Shown piece by piece: positions 1 to 7,835 of a stretch of 14,266 bases of DNA (position 1 is the stretch's first letter; every line of letters starts with the position of its first letter). Under the pieces are notes generated by a model. The model searched no databases. It was not told the DNA's origin and was given only the letters and a program-made list of their open reading frames with translations. A program made the position numbers and the translations under genes. The DNA is from Candidatus Woesearchaeota archaeon (GTDB lineage: Archaea > Nanobdellota > Nanobdellia > Woesearchaeales > JASKKU01), in contig DSBS01000027.1 in the NCBI GenBank assembly GCA_011045925.1, forward strand, positions 1-14,266. The letters run 5' to 3'.

Positions 1-29
1 AAAATAAAAAAGTTATTATATATGCTTTT

Positions 30-50
30 TTCCACAAGAAATAAAGGGGT
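30..50 (+). promoter_or_regulatory. Candidate origin recognition box (ORB) upstream of cdc6
   Basis: The sequence reads TTCCAC, two bases, GAAA, two bases, then AAGGGGT. This is the layout of archaeal ORB elements bound by Orc1/Cdc6: a TTC/GAA dyad followed on one side by a G-string. It lies 56 bases before the preferred cdc6 start, where archaeal origins are often found. An AT-rich stretch follows at 71-86, and an opposing ACCCC lies at 86-90. Only one full box is visible, and the rest of any origin would lie left of the window. The match was made by eye from memory of the consensus. Confidence 0.5.
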
Positions 51-74
51 GGCACTGTTATGCCGTTTGGAAAA

Positions 75-84
75 TTTTAAAAAT
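75..84 (+). promoter_or_regulatory. TATA-like box for cdc6
   Basis: The AT-only stretch TTTTAAAAAT is centred about 27 nt before the ATG at 106. This is the distance expected for an archaeal TATA box driving a leaderless mRNA. No Shine-Dalgarno precedes the ATG. A second AT-rich run at 12-21 could give a longer leader instead. Confidence 0.45.
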
Positions 85-105
85 AACCCCGGAATTCATA
101 TTTTT

Positions 106-1320
106 ATGGAAAAGCCCCTTAAAATTTTTTTTCAGAAATTTCTTCAGAAAGACACGGTTTTCTTGAGTAAAAGCGTTCTTAATATTGGCTTTACGCCTTC
201 AAACATCCTCCACAGAGACAAGCAGGTGCAGGAAATAGCGCATATTCTTGTTCCTGCATTAAAGATGGAAAAACCGTCAAACCTTTTTGTTTATGGAAAA
301 AGCGGCACAGGAAAAACAGTTACAGTGCAAAAGGTTCTGACTGACCTTGTAGAAGTCGCAAAAGAACAATCTGTGCCCCTGAGGTTCTTATATGTAAACT
401 GCAAGCTTGGTCGTGCAGACACAGAATACCGGCTTATTGCGTACTTCTGCAGGGAGCTTGGTCTGGAGGTTCCCGGGACAGGGCTGCCGACAGACGAGGT
501 TTATAATATGTTTTACAAGGTTGTTGAAGAGAAGAAGCAGATGCTCATTCTTGTTCTTGATGAAATAGACCAGCTGGTTTTTAAGATGGGGGACGATGTT
601 TTATATACTCTTACCCGGGTGAATTCTTTTCTTAAAAATTCAACAATTTCGATAATAGGGATCTCGAACCACGTCCGGCTTTTGGATGAGATTGATTCAA
701 GAATCAAGTCTTCTCTTGGCGAGGAAAACATAGTTTTTTCGCCTTATGATGCCAACCAGATTAAGGATATTCTTCTTGACAGGGCTAAGCTTGCCTTTAA
801 GCCTTCAGCGATAGAAAACGGGGTCATTGAAAAGTGTGCGGCAATTGCAGGCAGAGAGCATGGAGACGCCAGAAGAGCCATAGACTTGTTAAGAATATCT
901 GGCGAGCTTGCTGACAGGGAGGGGGTAGAAAGGCTTACTCTTAAGCATCTTGATGCAGCGCAGGAGAAACTGGAAAAAGATCGGGTTCTCGACCTGGTTT
1001 CATCTCAGCCAAAGCAGCACCAGTGCGTGCTTTACTCTTTGATTCTTCTTGATGAAAAAATCCGCGACTACGAAAAAGACGGCCTTAATACTGGGCAGGT
1101 GTACGACAACTATGTTTCTTTATGCAGAAATATTAATCTCAGGCCGCTCACTCAAAGAAGAATCTCAGACATTCTTTCAGAATTTGACAACCTGGGCCTG
1201 ATAAAGTCCTTTGTACGCTCTAAGGGAAGGTTTGGGAGAAGCAGGGAAATCCGGCTTGCATTTGACAATTCTTTAGTGATTAAAACGCAGGCAATTTTAA
1301 AAGACTCGCTTGAGGCATAG
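106..1320 (+). CDS. cdc6: Orc1/Cdc6 replication initiator ATPase
   Basis: This protein binds replication origins and helps load the MCM helicase; it acts in the nucleoid. From the ATG at 106 it has 404 residues, the usual family length. The AAA+ domain has Walker A GKSGTGKT at 64-71, Walker B LDEID at 151-155, sensor 1 near IGISN at 184-188, and a sensor 2 region GDARRAIDLL at 253-262. A C-terminal winged-helix DNA-binding domain covers about 300-390. The frame stays open to an ATG at 22, but those 28 extra residues look unlike the family and would cover the candidate origin box, so 106 is preferred. The TATA-like box about 27 nt upstream agrees. It is the first gene of a replication block, with DP1 and DP2 downstream on the same strand. 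Confidence 0.95.
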   Translation: MEKPLKIFFQKFLQKDTVFLSKSVLNIGFTPSNILHRDKQVQEIAHILVPALKMEKPSNLFVYGKSGTGKTVTVQKVLTDLVEVAKEQSVPLRFLYVNCKLGRADTEYRLIAYFCRELGLEVPGTGLPTDEVYNMFYKVVEEKKQMLILVLDEIDQLVFKMGDDVLYTLTRVNSFLKNSTISIIGISNHVRLLDEIDSRIKSSLGEENIVFSPYDANQIKDILLDRAKLAFKPSAIENGVIEKCAAIAGREHGDARRAIDLLRISGELADREGVERLTLKHLDAAQEKLEKDRVLDLVSSQPKQHQCVLYSLILLDEKIRDYEKDGLNTGQVYDNYVSLCRNINLRPLTQRRISDILSEFDNLGLIKSFVRSKGRFGRSREIRLAFDNSLVIKTQAILKDSLEA

Positions 1321-1321
1321 C

Positions 1322-1337
1322 TTTTTTCTGTCATTTT
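1322..1337 (+). terminator. T-rich candidate terminator after cdc6
   Basis: Immediately after the cdc6 stop codon there is a run of six T, then CTGTCA, then four T. Archaeal RNA polymerase can terminate at such T tracts without a hairpin. It is followed at once by the DP1 promoter box, which supports separate transcription of cdc6 and the PolD genes. Confidence 0.35.
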
Positions 1338-1343
1338 GCAAAA

Positions 1344-1353
1344 ATATTTAATA
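1344..1353 (+). promoter_or_regulatory. TATA-like box for the DP1-DP2 operon
   Basis: ATATTTAATA is centred about 27 nt before the ATG at 1375, and there is no Shine-Dalgarno at that ATG. This favours a leaderless start at 1375 over the in-frame TTG at 1336, which lies upstream of the box. Confidence 0.5.
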
Positions 1354-1374
1354 GGCTGCTCTCTCCAGATTTTT

Positions 1375-3129
1375 ATGGCACCAGATTCTCTTTTTAAGAA
1401 CAGCAATATAAAACAAGTAATAGAAAAATTTTACAAGAAAGGCTTTTTTCTTTCTCCAGAGGTTGTTGATTCTCTTTCAAGCTCAGAAGTTAACCTGGAC
1501 ACAGCCTATTTGTCTTTAGATGAAAAAACCGAAGCTGTAGTTTTGAATAACCTTGTGCTAAAAAACATAGAAAAAAACACACTATGCTCATTAAATTGGG
1601 CAGATTTTGACCAGGCTGTTGTTGAAAAAGAGATTAAAGGCTTTTCAAAGCTTTATGACAGCTTTGTTTCTCTGTTTTTTGATGAGCCGGGCAAACAAAG
1701 CGAAGAGCAAGATGCTGCTGAAATCAGCCAGGCGCCGAAACAGGCACCTGCTGAAGCCCAAAATAAGAGCCAAACCGATGCCCGGGTCGAAGCTCTATCA
1801 GAAAAGTCCGAAAACGTTGTTTTTGGTGAAGAAAGCAGAATGCAGGCTAAAGCAGCCGAAAGCACCAATGCAGAATGTTCAGACTTGCCGGAAGTTGAGC
1901 TTCTTTTCGATTATAATGATTTTGAGGTAAAAAGAAGCGTTGAAAACTTTGTAGATTATTATAATTACAGGTTTCAATACCTTTCGGGGCTTGTGGTAAA
2001 CAGGTCGGAGATGGGCTCCCCAGTTTCAATTGCCCGGCTAAAAGATGCCGGGGAGTGTTCTGTGATTGGGCTGGTTTATGAGATGTCCAAGAAAAACAAC
2101 ATAATCCTGAAAGTTGAGGACAAGTCAGGCATGGTGCGTGTTTTTATAAGCAAAGAAAACCCCGAGCTTTTTTCTAAAGCCGAAAACCTGGTTTTAGACC
2201 AGGCTGTTGGCATAAATGGCACCTATAAGAACGGCGCAATCTATGCAAAGTCCATAATAGAGCCGGGAATTCCTCAAGCCGCCCCTATTAAAAAGTGCAA
2301 CGAAGACATTAATGTTGCATTTATAGGGGATTTGCATGTGGGCTCAAATCTCTTTCTTGAAAAAGAGTTTATGGCTTTTGTTTCATGGATTAACTGCAGT
2401 TACGGCTCAGATAAGCACAAAGCCCTTGCAGAGAAAACCAGGTATCTTTTTGTTGTCGGAGACCTTATAGACGGCGTAGGGATATACCCGGGACAGGAAA
2501 GCGAGCTTTCAATAAAAAGCGTTTATAAGCAGTACGAAAAAGTGGCCGAACTGTTGTCAAAAATAAGGAAAGACATAAGAATAATAATTATCCCGGGAAA
2601 TCACGACGCTTTAAGGCTTGCTGAGCCGCAGCCAAGGCTTTATAAGGAATTTGCGGGCCAGCTGTACGCGCTTGAAAATGTTGTTATGTTGACTAACCCA
2701 GGGTATGTTAAGATTCACAAATCCAAAGAATTTGAAGGGCTTAAGGTGCTCCTTTATCATGGCTTTGGCTTTGATTATTATTTTTCGTCTGTTGAGTCAA
2801 TCAGGAAAAACGGGGGTTATCACCGGCCAGACCTTTTAATGAAGATGCTTCTCGAGAAAAGGCACCTGATTCCCTCGCATGGATGCACTCCTTTTATTCC
2901 GGACCCAAACGAGGATCCTATGCTTATTAAGGAAATTCCGGATGTTTTTGTTACCGGGCACATACATTATACCTGTGTTTCTAATATAGGCAACACTGTT
3001 CTGCTTTCTGCAAGCGCATGGCAGGACAAGACAAGCTTTCAGGAAAAGCTTGGGCACGACCCAGAGCCTTGCAGGGTTCCTGTGCTTAACCTGAAAACCA
3101 GGAAAATAAATGTATTGAGGTTTGGCTGA
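1375..3129 (+). CDS. polB: DNA polymerase D small subunit DP1 (3'-5' exonuclease)
   Basis: DP1 is the proofreading subunit of the heterodimeric replicative polymerase PolD. The 584-residue protein has an N-terminal helical domain (about 1-100), a Gln/Ala/Glu/Lys-rich and probably disordered linker (about 101-175), an OB-fold region (about 225-298) and a calcineurin-like phosphodiesterase domain (about 312-560). All expected metal-binding motifs are present: GDLH at 318-321, GDLID at 362-366, GNHD at 408-411, YHG at 461-463 and GHIHYT at 528-533. The nuclease is therefore probably active, unlike the degenerate eukaryotic B subunits. The stop codon directly abuts the DP2 start, so the two subunits are co-expressed. 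The frame could extend to a TTG at 1336; ATG 1375 is chosen because of the TATA-like box at 1344-1353. Confidence 0.95.
   Translation: MAPDSLFKNSNIKQVIEKFYKKGFFLSPEVVDSLSSSEVNLDTAYLSLDEKTEAVVLNNLVLKNIEKNTLCSLNWADFDQAVVEKEIKGFSKLYDSFVSLFFDEPGKQSEEQDAAEISQAPKQAPAEAQNKSQTDARVEALSEKSENVVFGEESRMQAKAAESTNAECSDLPEVELLFDYNDFEVKRSVENFVDYYNYRFQYLSGLVVNRSEMGSPVSIARLKDAGECSVIGLVYEMSKKNNIILKVEDKSGMVRVFISKENPELFSKAENLVLDQAVGINGTYKNGAIYAKSIIEPGIPQAAPIKKCNEDINVAFIGDLHVGSNLFLEKEFMAFVSWINCSYGSDKHKALAEKTRYLFVVGDLIDGVGIYPGQESELSIKSVYKQYEKVAELLSKIRKDIRIIIIPGNHDALRLAEPQPRLYKEFAGQLYALENVVMLTNPGYVKIHKSKEFEGLKVLLYHGFGFDYYFSSVESIRKNGGYHRPDLLMKMLLEKRHLIPSHGCTPFIPDPNEDPMLIKEIPDVFVTGHIHYTCVSNIGNTVLLSASAWQDKTSFQEKLGHDPEPCRVPVLNLKTRKINVLRFG
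3117..3121 (+). promoter_or_regulatory. Shine-Dalgarno for DP2
   Basis: GAGGT lies inside the last codons of DP1, eight nt before the DP2 ATG. It supports ATG 3130 as the start and translation of DP2 from the DP1 message, with the DP1 stop and DP2 start forming TGAATG. Confidence 0.55.
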
Positions 3130-6100
3130 ATGGATAGCATCTTTAGGAGGACGGACAAGTATTTCTCAAAAATCCTTGATGACACTAATGCATTATATGC
3201 CCTGGCCTCAAAGGCAAGAAAAAAGGGCATTGACGCGGAAAGAAAGGTTGAAATTAAGATTGCAAGGAACATGGCAGAAAGGGTTTTCGGATTGATTGCA
3301 GATGTCGCGCCCCACCTTGAGGAAGAAAAGCTGATTAAAAGAATCAAGGAGCTGGAAGAGCAGTACGAGCCTCTTGACTGGAGAGTGGCGCTTTTAATAT
3401 CGGAAGAAATTGCCAAGGAAAAATTCGGAAAGTTTAATGATGTCAGAGAGGCAATGGAGGTTGCAATCAGAACAGGGTTTGCTTATCATACTGTTGGAAT
3501 TGTTGCTGCGCCGCTTGAGGGTTTTACAGAGCTTTGCATTAAGAAAAGAAACGATGGCAAAGATTACCTAAGCCTTAAGTTTTCTGGCCCTATTAGGGGC
3601 GCAGGCGGGACTGCAGCAGCCTTCTGCGTTATGCTTGCTGACTTTATCCGCATCAAAATGGGCTATTCAGCATATGACCCAAGCGAGAAGGAATGCAGGA
3701 GGTACATAACTGAGTTGATTGATTATAATGACCGGGTAACCCCGCTACAGTATGCTCCATCAGAGCAAGAAGTAATGTTTCTGGTTAAGCACATTCCGGT
3801 TGAAATATCCGGCGAGCCAACAGAGCTTTTAGAGGTAAGCAACTATAAAGACCTTGCCAGGATAGAAACAAACAGAATCCGGGGGGGCATGGCCTTGGTT
3901 CTTTCAATGACCGCGCTTAAGGCTCCCAAGCTTTGGAAAAGGCTTTCTAAGTGGGGTGCAGGGTTTGGCTTGGATTGGGGGTGGCTTGATAAGTTTCTTA
4001 AGATTCAGGAAACCGCCAAATCAGGCAAAAAGTACCAGGACAAACAAGAAGAATCCGCTGAAAAAAAACTGAAGCCAAACTTTTCTTTTATTTCTGAGCT
4101 TGTTGCCGGAAGGCCTGTTTTTTCTTACCCTCTTACAAGCGGCGGGTTTAGAATGAGGTACGGCCGGGCAAGAAACACTGGCTACTCTGCAGCAGCAGTC
4201 CATCCCGCAACAATGGCGGTTGTTGATGATTTTATTGCAATAGGCACTCAGCTAAAGGTTGAAATGCCGGGAAAGGCTGCTTCGGTTGTTTCCTGCGATT
4301 CTATTGAGCCGCCTGTTGTGCTTCTTGAAAGCGGCGAGGTTAAGGTTTTATCTGGATACGAACAGGCAAAAAAGTTAAGAAAGGAAATTAAGGAAATACT
4401 TTTTTTAGGGGACATTCTTTTTAATTATGGGGATTATAGCGAGAATAATCATGTTTTGGCTCCGCCCGGGTACTGCCCGGAATGGTGGTTTATGCAGGCA
4501 GAAAAAAAAGCAAAAGAGGCAGGAAAGCTTCCTTCAGAGGTTTTTGCTTCAATATTTTCTAAAGAAACGATGTTAAACTATGATGTTAAGTGCCTTTTTT
4601 CACCATTGTTTGATGAGGCTGCGCTTTCCAGCAGAAAGCTTGGCATCCCGCTGCACCCCAACCATATTTTCTTTTGGAACCAGATTACGCCTTCTCAGCT
4701 GATTGACCTTTACAACGCACTTTACAACTACGGAACTCTTAGGCTGGATAAGAAAAAGGCAAAGCTGGTAATTAAGTATGATAAAAACACAGAGGTTTTC
4801 AAAAGGTCGCTTGAATTAATAGGAATACCGCACGAATTGGTTTCAGGTGAAAATATAGTTGTTACTGAGCCTTTTTCCAGGCAGCTTATTGCCAACCTGG
4901 GCATTGACTCTCAGGATTTTAACGGCAGCATTTCAAGAATCCTGCAGCAGATTAACGATATTTCAATAACTGAGCTAAAGTCGGCAGTTGACCTAATTAA
5001 TGTTTTTTCAGAGTTTACAATTATGGACAAGTGCGGAACTTTTATAGGGGCAAGAATGGGTCGGCCGGAAAAGGGCAAAATGAGGCAGATGAAAGGAAGC
5101 CCGCATATGCTTTTTCCTGTGGCTCAGCAGGGCGACCGGCTGAGGTCTTTTAATGTTGCGCTTGAAAAAGGCTTTGTGCTTTCTGACTTTGGGCATTTTG
5201 TGTGCACGGAATGCAGCAATGTTTCTGTTTTTTCGATTTGTGAAAAGTGCGGCTCTTTATGCGACCAGCACTACTTCTGCAATTCATGCAAGCAATGGAT
5301 GAAAGAAAAGGAATGCCCGATTCATAACCAGGAAAACCAGTTGTTTGAAAGGAAAAGGATAAACCTGAAGCAATTGTATGAAGATGTAAAGAAGCAGTTT
5401 AAAATCAGGCACCTGCCGGATTTGATAAAAGGCGTAAGAGGGACAACCAATAAAGACCATGTTCCAGAGCACTTTATTAAGGGAATTTTGCGCTCGAAAC
5501 ATGATGTTTATGTAAATAAAGACGGAACTATCCGCTTTGATATGACTGAGCTGCCTCTTACACACTTTAAGCCAAAGGAAATTCATACGTCGCTTGAAAG
5601 CCTAAGGGGCCTCGGCTATGATTCTGATATTTATGGCAACGACCTTTGTGACGAAGACCAAATTATTGAAATATTCCCTCAGGATATAATCCTTCCGATT
5701 ATTCCAGACTGCTTTGGCCAGGGCGCAGACTCTGTTTTTATTAAAGTAGCCAGCTTTATTGATGAGCTGCTTGAAAAGGCATATGGATTAGACCCTTTTT
5801 ACAAAGCAGAAACCAGGGACGACCTTGTTGGGCATCTTGTTGTTGGGCTTGCGCCGCACATCTCTGCCGGTACTGTTGGAAGAATTATTGGCTTTTCAAA
5901 CACCCAGGGGATGATATGCTCTCCTTTTTTTCATGCGGCTTTAAGGAGGGATTGTGATGGAGACGAAGGGTGCGTGATGCTTCTTCTGGATGCTTTTCTT
6001 AATTTTTCAAAAAGGTTTCTTCCAGACAGAAGGGGGTCAAGGACGATGGATTCTCCCCTGGTATTAACAACAAGGATTAATCCCAGCGAGGTAGACGACA

Positions 6101-6705
6101 TGGTATTGGGTATAGATATAGTGGCCGATTATCCCCTTGAATTTTATGAATCAGCCATGTTGCTTAAAATGCCTTATGAGGTAGAAATAGAGCAGATTAA
6201 GAACAGGCTTGGCACACCCAGGGACTTAGACGGCTTTTTTTACACCCATCCTGTTTCAGACATAAACCAGGGAAACTTTATTTCTTCATACAAAACCCTT
6301 CCAACAATGGCAGAAAAGCTTGACAGGCAGATGCAGCTTGCAGTTAAGCTTCGCTCTGTAAGAGAAGAGGATGTTGCAAGGCTGGTAATAGAAAAGCATT
6401 TCCTAAAAGACTTGAAGGGAAACCTCAGGAAATTCTCCATCCAGAAATTTAGGTGTGTTTCATGCAACGAGAGCTTCAGGCGGCCTCCCCTTTCCGGAAA
6501 ATGCACTGCCTGCGGCGGAAGAATAATTTTTACAATCTCGGAAGGCTCTGTGCTGAAGTATCTGGCGCCGACTTTGGCTCTTGCCGAAAAGTATGGAGTC
6601 TCTGACTACCTTAAGGAAACGCTAAGGCTGCTTGAGCTTAGGGCAGAGTCCCTTTTTGGAAAGGAAAAAGAAAAGCAGGAAGGGCTTGGAAAGTTTTTTG
6701 CTTAA
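3130..6705 (+). CDS. polC: DNA polymerase D large catalytic subunit DP2
   Basis: DP2 is the polymerising subunit of PolD, with a two-barrel catalytic core related to multisubunit RNA polymerases. The 1191-residue protein has a GPIRGAGGTAAA motif near 154-165. A Cys/His-rich zinc-binding region at about 692-732 carries several CxxC-type pairs. The active-site motif CDGDE at 942-946 has D943 and D945 as the likely metal-binding aspartates. A second zinc finger lies at about 1109-1131 (CVSC...CTAC). The extreme C-terminus contains QEGLGKFF, a textbook PIP box for docking on PCNA. The catalytic motif is uninterrupted and the length matches intein-free homologues, so there is no intein, although inteins occur in DP2 of other archaea. 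It is translationally coupled to DP1. Confidence 0.96.
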   Translation: MDSIFRRTDKYFSKILDDTNALYALASKARKKGIDAERKVEIKIARNMAERVFGLIADVAPHLEEEKLIKRIKELEEQYEPLDWRVALLISEEIAKEKFGKFNDVREAMEVAIRTGFAYHTVGIVAAPLEGFTELCIKKRNDGKDYLSLKFSGPIRGAGGTAAAFCVMLADFIRIKMGYSAYDPSEKECRRYITELIDYNDRVTPLQYAPSEQEVMFLVKHIPVEISGEPTELLEVSNYKDLARIETNRIRGGMALVLSMTALKAPKLWKRLSKWGAGFGLDWGWLDKFLKIQETAKSGKKYQDKQEESAEKKLKPNFSFISELVAGRPVFSYPLTSGGFRMRYGRARNTGYSAAAVHPATMAVVDDFIAIGTQLKVEMPGKAASVVSCDSIEPPVVLLESGEVKVLSGYEQAKKLRKEIKEILFLGDILFNYGDYSENNHVLAPPGYCPEWWFMQAEKKAKEAGKLPSEVFASIFSKETMLNYDVKCLFSPLFDEAALSSRKLGIPLHPNHIFFWNQITPSQLIDLYNALYNYGTLRLDKKKAKLVIKYDKNTEVFKRSLELIGIPHELVSGENIVVTEPFSRQLIANLGIDSQDFNGSISRILQQINDISITELKSAVDLINVFSEFTIMDKCGTFIGARMGRPEKGKMRQMKGSPHMLFPVAQQGDRLRSFNVALEKGFVLSDFGHFVCTECSNVSVFSICEKCGSLCDQHYFCNSCKQWMKEKECPIHNQENQLFERKRINLKQLYEDVKKQFKIRHLPDLIKGVRGTTNKDHVPEHFIKGILRSKHDVYVNKDGTIRFDMTELPLTHFKPKEIHTSLESLRGLGYDSDIYGNDLCDEDQIIEIFPQDIILPIIPDCFGQGADSVFIKVASFIDELLEKAYGLDPFYKAETRDDLVGHLVVGLAPHISAGTVGRIIGFSNTQGMICSPFFHAALRRDCDGDEGCVMLLLDAFLNFSKRFLPDRRGSRTMDSPLVLTTRINPSEVDDMVLGIDIVADYPLEFYESAMLLKMPYEVEIEQIKNRLGTPRDLDGFFYTHPVSDINQGNFISSYKTLPTMAEKLDRQMQLAVKLRSVREEDVARLVIEKHFLKDLKGNLRKFSIQKFRCVSCNESFRRPPLSGKCTACGGRIIFTISEGSVLKYLAPTLALAEKYGVSDYLKETLRLLELRAESLFGKEKEKQEGLGKFFA

Positions 6706-6710
6706 ATTAT

Positions 6711-6736
6711 TTTGTTTTTAAGAAAATAAAAACAAA
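6711..6736. terminator. Perfect AT-rich inverted repeat between convergent genes
   Basis: TTTGTTTTTA (6711-6720) and TAAAAACAAA (6727-6736) are perfect reverse complements around a 6-nt spacer. The element sits between the DP2 stop and the aIF2-beta stop, which converge. Each strand offers a T-rich tract to a different gene, so it can act as a bidirectional terminator. A hairpin is possible, but the T-richness alone may be enough in archaea. Confidence 0.55.
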
Positions 6737-6750
6737 CACCAGAAGCGTTT

Positions 6751-7155
6751 TCAAAGCTCTCTTACCGGCCGCCTTGCCCCGCAGGCATGACAAACTAAAA
6801 AAGAAAGACCCTTGTCCTTAATGATTTCACTGTCAGGCCTTTTGCACTCATGGCACATTACAAATTTTTCAATATACTCGTCAAGCTTCTCGTCTATTCT
6901 TTGGCTGTATATCCTTGTTCCTAAGTAAAGCAGGCTGTTTTTGATTTCTCCAGGCGTTGCCAGCTCTCTTTGCAGGAACTTTAGAAGGTGCTCAGGCTTT
7001 CTTCCAAGAGAGCTGCAGACCTGGCTGAAGTTGCTGATTACTGTTTTATTTCCTTCAATGCGGCTTAAAAACCTTTTTGGCTCAAACCTGGAGTGTTCTT
7101 TAAGCTTGCTTGGCACTTTTGCAAAAGCCCTTCCTAATGCTTCCTTGTATTCCAT
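6751..7155 (-). CDS. eif2b: Translation initiation factor aIF2 beta subunit
   Basis: This is the beta subunit of the heterotrimeric factor that brings initiator Met-tRNA to the small ribosomal subunit. Its 134 residues match the usual archaeal length. A central alpha-beta domain carries the conserved GNKTVISNF stretch (35-43) and the ELATPGEIKN region (64-73). A C-terminal zinc ribbon is formed by C101, C104, C122 and C125 (CHEC...CHAC). It is the second gene of a two-gene operon, two nt after the histone-fold gene. A GAGGT Shine-Dalgarno five nt before its ATG overlaps the histone stop codon. Its 3' end faces DP2 across the inverted repeat at 6711-6736. Confidence 0.95.
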   Translation of the reverse strand: MEYKEALGRAFAKVPSKLKEHSRFEPKRFLSRIEGNKTVISNFSQVCSSLGRKPEHLLKFLQRELATPGEIKNSLLYLGTRIYSQRIDEKLDEYIEKFVMCHECKRPDSEIIKDKGLSFLVCHACGARRPVREL

Positions 7156-7157
7156 TT

Positions 7158-7373
7158 TTAACCTCTTAAAACCTTTTCAGCAGCGTATTTTACATGCTCT
7201 CTCTGGATGGTTTTTTTCTTTGAGTTTATTGAGAGCGATTTAGCAAGCTCTATAATTTTTTCACAGTTTTTATCTAAATCTTCTCTTAGCTTGATTAAGG
7301 CCAGCTCGCTGACCCTTTCTGCATGGTTTTTCCTGAATTCTTTCTGAATCCCAAAGACTGGCGCAACCTTCAT
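7158..7373 (-). CDS. Archaeal histone-fold protein, atypical
   Basis: This is probably a small DNA-packaging histone. The 71 residues follow the archaeal histone pattern: a short first helix (about 5-15) and the conserved AERVS (18-22) opening the long second helix. A basic KKT (53-55) stands where canonical histones have RKT in the L2 DNA-contact loop, followed by a third helix (about 57-69). Relative to HMfB as I recall it, the segment between the second helix and KKT is about four residues longer (KSLSINSK instead of RHAG). It may therefore bind DNA or multimerise differently, or be a histone-fold protein with another role. It leads an operon with aIF2-beta and shares a promoter box with divergent hjc. 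Confidence 0.82.
   Translation of the reverse strand: MKVAPVFGIQKEFRKNHAERVSELALIKLREDLDKNCEKIIELAKSLSINSKKKTIQREHVKYAAEKVLRG
7161..7165 (-). promoter_or_regulatory. Shine-Dalgarno for aIF2-beta
   Basis: On the minus strand GAGGT lies five nt before the aIF2-beta ATG and overlaps the final Gly codon and stop of the histone gene. It shows that the second gene is read from a shared message. Confidence 0.6.
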
Positions 7374-7395
7374 GCAGTGGTATTAAAAAGCACAT

Positions 7396-7405
7396 TATTT
7401 AAATA
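7396..7405. promoter_or_regulatory. Palindromic TATA element shared by divergent histone and hjc genes
   Basis: TATTTAAATA is a perfect 10-bp palindrome centred at 7400.5. The first base of the histone start codon is at 7373 and that of hjc at 7428, so the centre is exactly 27.5 nt from each. Neither start has a Shine-Dalgarno. One box therefore plausibly directs leaderless transcripts both ways. Confidence 0.55.
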
Positions 7406-7427
7406 TTTCTAAAGAAAGCACTGGATT

Positions 7428-7835
7428 ATGATTAACAGGAAGAGGAAAGGGACAAATGCGGAAAGAGAGCTTGTTCATCTTTTCTGGTCTAAAGGCTGGC
7501 CGTGCGTTAGGGTTGCCGGCTCTGGCTCAATAAGGTATCCTGTTCCTGACATATTAGTAAGCAACGGCCTAAAGCCTGTTGCAATAGAGATAAAGATTGT
7601 CGGCTCAGGGTACAAATATTTCTCGAGAAAAGAGATTGATGACTTAATCTTGTTTTCATCAAAGTTTGGCGCTATGCCTTTTGTGGCAGTTAAGTTTTCA
7701 GGCTCACCCTGGCTTTTTGTTTCTGTTGAAAACCTGGTTGAGACTCCGCATGGGTTTTCTGTAAGGGTTTCTGAAGGCGAAGTAAAAGGCATGTTTTTTG
7801 AGGATTTTATAGATTTGGTGGATTCGCTTTCCTGA
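7428..7835 (+). CDS. hjc: Holliday junction resolvase Hjc
   Basis: Hjc cuts four-way DNA junctions during recombination and fork repair. The 135-residue protein is of usual length and starts with a basic stretch, RKRKGTNAEREL. The nuclease catalytic set is intact: E12 in the first helix, D41 in PDIL, and E54 and K56 in AIEIK. This matches the E-D-ExK layout of archaeal Hjc enzymes. It is transcribed divergently from the histone/aIF2-beta operon from the shared palindromic box 27 nt upstream. No other recombination gene is next to it. Confidence 0.93.
   Translation: MINRKRKGTNAERELVHLFWSKGWPCVRVAGSGSIRYPVPDILVSNGLKPVAIEIKIVGSGYKYFSRKEIDDLILFSSKFGAMPFVAVKFSGSPWLFVSVENLVETPHGFSVRVSEGEVKGMFFEDFIDLVDSLS

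Noticed and set aside
22..105. N-terminal extension of Cdc6 from the ATG at 22
   Set aside because: The 28 extra residues do not resemble the family N-terminus, and the stretch contains the candidate origin box and a TATA-like box. ATG 106 has a fitting promoter distance.
1336..1374. TTG start for DP1
   Set aside because: It lies upstream of the TATA-like box at 1344-1353 and adds 13 residues without support; ATG 1375 fits better.
1607..1930. Overlapping plus-strand reading frame of 107 codons within DP1
   Set aside because: It is an out-of-frame reading of the DP1 linker region, Lys/Arg-rich from shifted codons, with no initiation signal.
5900..6000. Intein in DP2
   Set aside because: The CDGDE active-site region is uninterrupted and the protein has the length of intein-free homologues.
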